Source of the DNA: Lachnospiraceae bacterium
GTDB taxonomy: Bacteria; Bacillota; Clostridia; Lachnospirales; Lachnospiraceae
Direction of reading: 5' to 3'
Length of the DNA: 64,000 nt
Assembly: GCA_017550165.1 (NCBI GenBank)
Contig: JAFZQH010000021.1
Location: 60,003 to 124,002, forward strand
In this document: positions 62,591 through 64,000 of the stretch, in pieces
How the letters are laid out: the number at the start of each line of letters is the position of its first letter
Numbering within the stretch: the first letter of the stretch is position 1
Notes under the pieces: model-generated
Databases searched by the model: none
What the model was told of the DNA's origin: nothing
What the model saw: the letters and a program-made list of their open reading frames with translations, nothing else
Program-made: the position numbers and the translations under genes

Positions 62591-64000
62591 ATGAAAGAGT
62601 ACAAATTATTTCTTGCTGGTGAATGGGTAGATACAACATCAGGAAAGGTAGTAGATGATGTAAATCCTGCTGACGGCAGTGTGTTTGCAAAGGTACATAC
62701 GGCCGGTCCCAAGGAACTGGAGACGGCCATAGTTAAAGGTCTTGAGGCTCAGAAAAGCTGGATAGCTCTTCTTCCGGAGGAGAGGGAGAAGATCCTTCTT
62801 AAGGCGGCTGATCATATGGAGGCCCACCTTCCGGAGTACGGACAGATACTTATTGAGGAGAGCGGTTCCTGCTTCATGAAGGCTATGGACGAAGTGGCTC
62901 AGACAGTTAATATATTCAGGGCTGCGGCAGGGGAATGCAGGAGAGTTGACGGAGGGATCACTCCCGGTGAATTAAATGGAGAGTTATCCTACTGGGTAAG
63001 ACAGCCTTTAGGACTTGTAGCAGGTATAGGACCATTTAACTATCCCCTGCTTCTTTGTGCCAATAAGGTTGTATTTGCCCTTGCGGCAGGTAATTCATTT
63101 ATATTAAAGCCCTCATCCGACACACCTGTTTCAGGTGGCGTTATAATAGCAGAGTGCCTTGAGGCGGCAGGACTTCCCAAGGGAGTATTATCCTGTCTTC
63201 CGGGCCCCGGCGGAGTCATCGGTGACGGTCTTGTGGAAGATGAGAGAGTTAAGATGATAGCATTTACGGGATCTACCAAGGTTGGTTCCCAGATAGCCGT
63301 TAAGGCTGCATCTCATCTTAAGAAATATGCTCTTGAGATGGGCGGCAAGAACCCCATCATTATCTTAAAGGACGCTGACATGGATAAGGCTGTTGAGACG
63401 ACACTCTTTGGTGCTTATTTCCACCAGGGGCAGATCTGTATGGCAACCAGCAGGGTAATAGTTGAAGACGCAATCTATGATGAGTTCTGCGACAAGCTTC
63501 TTGCCAGGGTTAAGAACCTTAAGGTGGGAGATCCCCATGACCAGATGACTATCGTGGGTCCCCTTATCCATGAGGAACAGTGTGCGTTTATCGACGGACA
63601 GATAGAGGACGCTACCTCAAAGGGCGCCACCCTTCTCTGCGGCGGAACCCACAAAGGGGCTTTCTACGATCCCAGTCTCTTAAAGGACGTAACGCCCGAT
63701 ATGGAGATATTCTATGAGGAGAGCTTCGGCCCCATCACCAGCATAGTTCATGCTAAGGATGCGGAAGATGCCCTGGCGCTGTGCAACAATAACAAATACG
63801 GTCTGTCGGCAGCCTTAATGACCAACAACCTGAATATTGCCCTGGATTTCGCCTCCAGGATGGAATCAGGAATGGTCCACGTTAATGACACTACTGTTGC
63901 GGGTTCAAGAAGGGCACCTTTCGGCGGCGTTAAGAAGTCCGGTATCGGAAGAGAAGATTCAACCTTCTCCATCGAGGAATTCACGGAGCTTAAGTGGATA
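62591..64000 (+). CDS. NAD(P)-dependent aldehyde dehydrogenase (partial at 3' end)
   Basis: 470 codons are visible and the frame is open at the window end. IGPFNYPLLLCANKVVFALAAGNSFILKPS is interrupted only by normal family variation; FTGSTKVG, catalytic Glu in LEMGGKNP, catalytic Cys in QGQICMATSR and ESFGPI are present. Resembles benzaldehyde/vanillin-type dehydrogenases. AATGAAGGAGG precedes the ATG. Likely only a few residues are missing. Confidence 0.93.
   Translation, partial: MKEYKLFLAGEWVDTTSGKVVDDVNPADGSVFAKVHTAGPKELETAIVKGLEAQKSWIALLPEEREKILLKAADHMEAHLPEYGQILIEESGSCFMKAMDEVAQTVNIFRAAAGECRRVDGGITPGELNGELSYWVRQPLGLVAGIGPFNYPLLLCANKVVFALAAGNSFILKPSSDTPVSGGVIIAECLEAAGLPKGVLSCLPGPGGVIGDGLVEDERVKMIAFTGSTKVGSQIAVKAASHLKKYALEMGGKNPIIILKDADMDKAVETTLFGAYFHQGQICMATSRVIVEDAIYDEFCDKLLARVKNLKVGDPHDQMTIVGPLIHEEQCAFIDGQIEDATSKGATLLCGGTHKGAFYDPSLLKDVTPDMEIFYEESFGPITSIVHAKDAEDALALCNNNKYGLSAALMTNNLNIALDFASRMESGMVHVNDTTVAGSRRAPFGGVKKSGIGREDSTFSIEEFTELKWI

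Overview
The window looks like chromosome from a Lachnospiraceae-type member of the Clostridia. The reasons are the Cys-containing zinc-ribbon L32 beginning MSICPKNK, the Firmicute gene orders rpmF-plsX-acpP-rnc-smc-ftsY, ylxM-ffh-rpsP-khpA-rimM-trmD and rplS-rbgA-rnhB-ylqG-ylqH-yraN, strong AGGAGG ribosome sites, and BIG2-rich surface proteins. The genus cannot be fixed by reading alone.

Layout. 1-1.9 kb: the end of groES and all of groEL. 1.9-2.7 kb: a compact locus that looks like an Fst/par-type type I toxin-antitoxin module (35-residue membrane peptide on the minus strand, short antisense RNA on the plus strand, shared bidirectional terminator), followed by three 74-bp tandem repeats. 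2.7-7.2 kb: three secreted proteins. 7.3-12.9 kb: guaB, araA, pta, ackA, separated by long inverted repeats. 12.9-24.7 kb: the housekeeping run rpmF to trmD, with a threonine ammonia-lyase gene inserted between ftsY and ylxM.

24.8-34.4 kb, all on the minus strand, is the most striking region: a self-contained RiPP (ribosomally made, modified peptide) cassette lying between trmD and rplS. In transcription order it has three Nif11-type precursor peptides with 62-residue leaders ending in GG and three different cores, an ATP-binding LuxR-type regulator, two paralogous radical SAM enzymes, a very short HlyD-like adaptor, a C39-peptidase ABC exporter and a second NHLM-type ABC exporter. Its upstream region carries four GGGT repeats in helical phase, three of them 11 bp apart, and its internal regulator gene has its own promoter with a palindrome at the start site. 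The peptides would be made, modified by the radical SAM pair, cut after GG by the C39 domain and exported.

34.7-43.5 kb: rplS, two signal peptidases (one lacking the catalytic lysine), rbgA, rnhB, FliK-like and FlhB-tail-like genes, yraN, a DUF512 protein and der. 43.5-54.6 kb: plsY, then a surface-glycan operon (rfbB, rfbA, rfbC, Wzm/Wzt exporter, MscL with a zinc ribbon, two SMR-type flippase subunits, WecE-like aminotransferase, GtrB/ArnC-like glycosyltransferase, ATP-grasp ligase, LysA-like decarboxylase). This suggests a lipid-linked 4-amino-4,6-dideoxyhexose made, flipped and possibly conjugated. 54.7-55.0 kb: tRNA-Leu(AAG) followed by a tRNA-derived, palindrome-rich mosaic. 55.1-64 kb: a DUF4143-type ATPase, a divergent pair of lipoprotein peptidases (M13 and S41-like), a PAP2-like membrane protein with an altered motif, and an aldehyde dehydrogenase cut by the window end, preceded by a Crp/Fnr-type operator.
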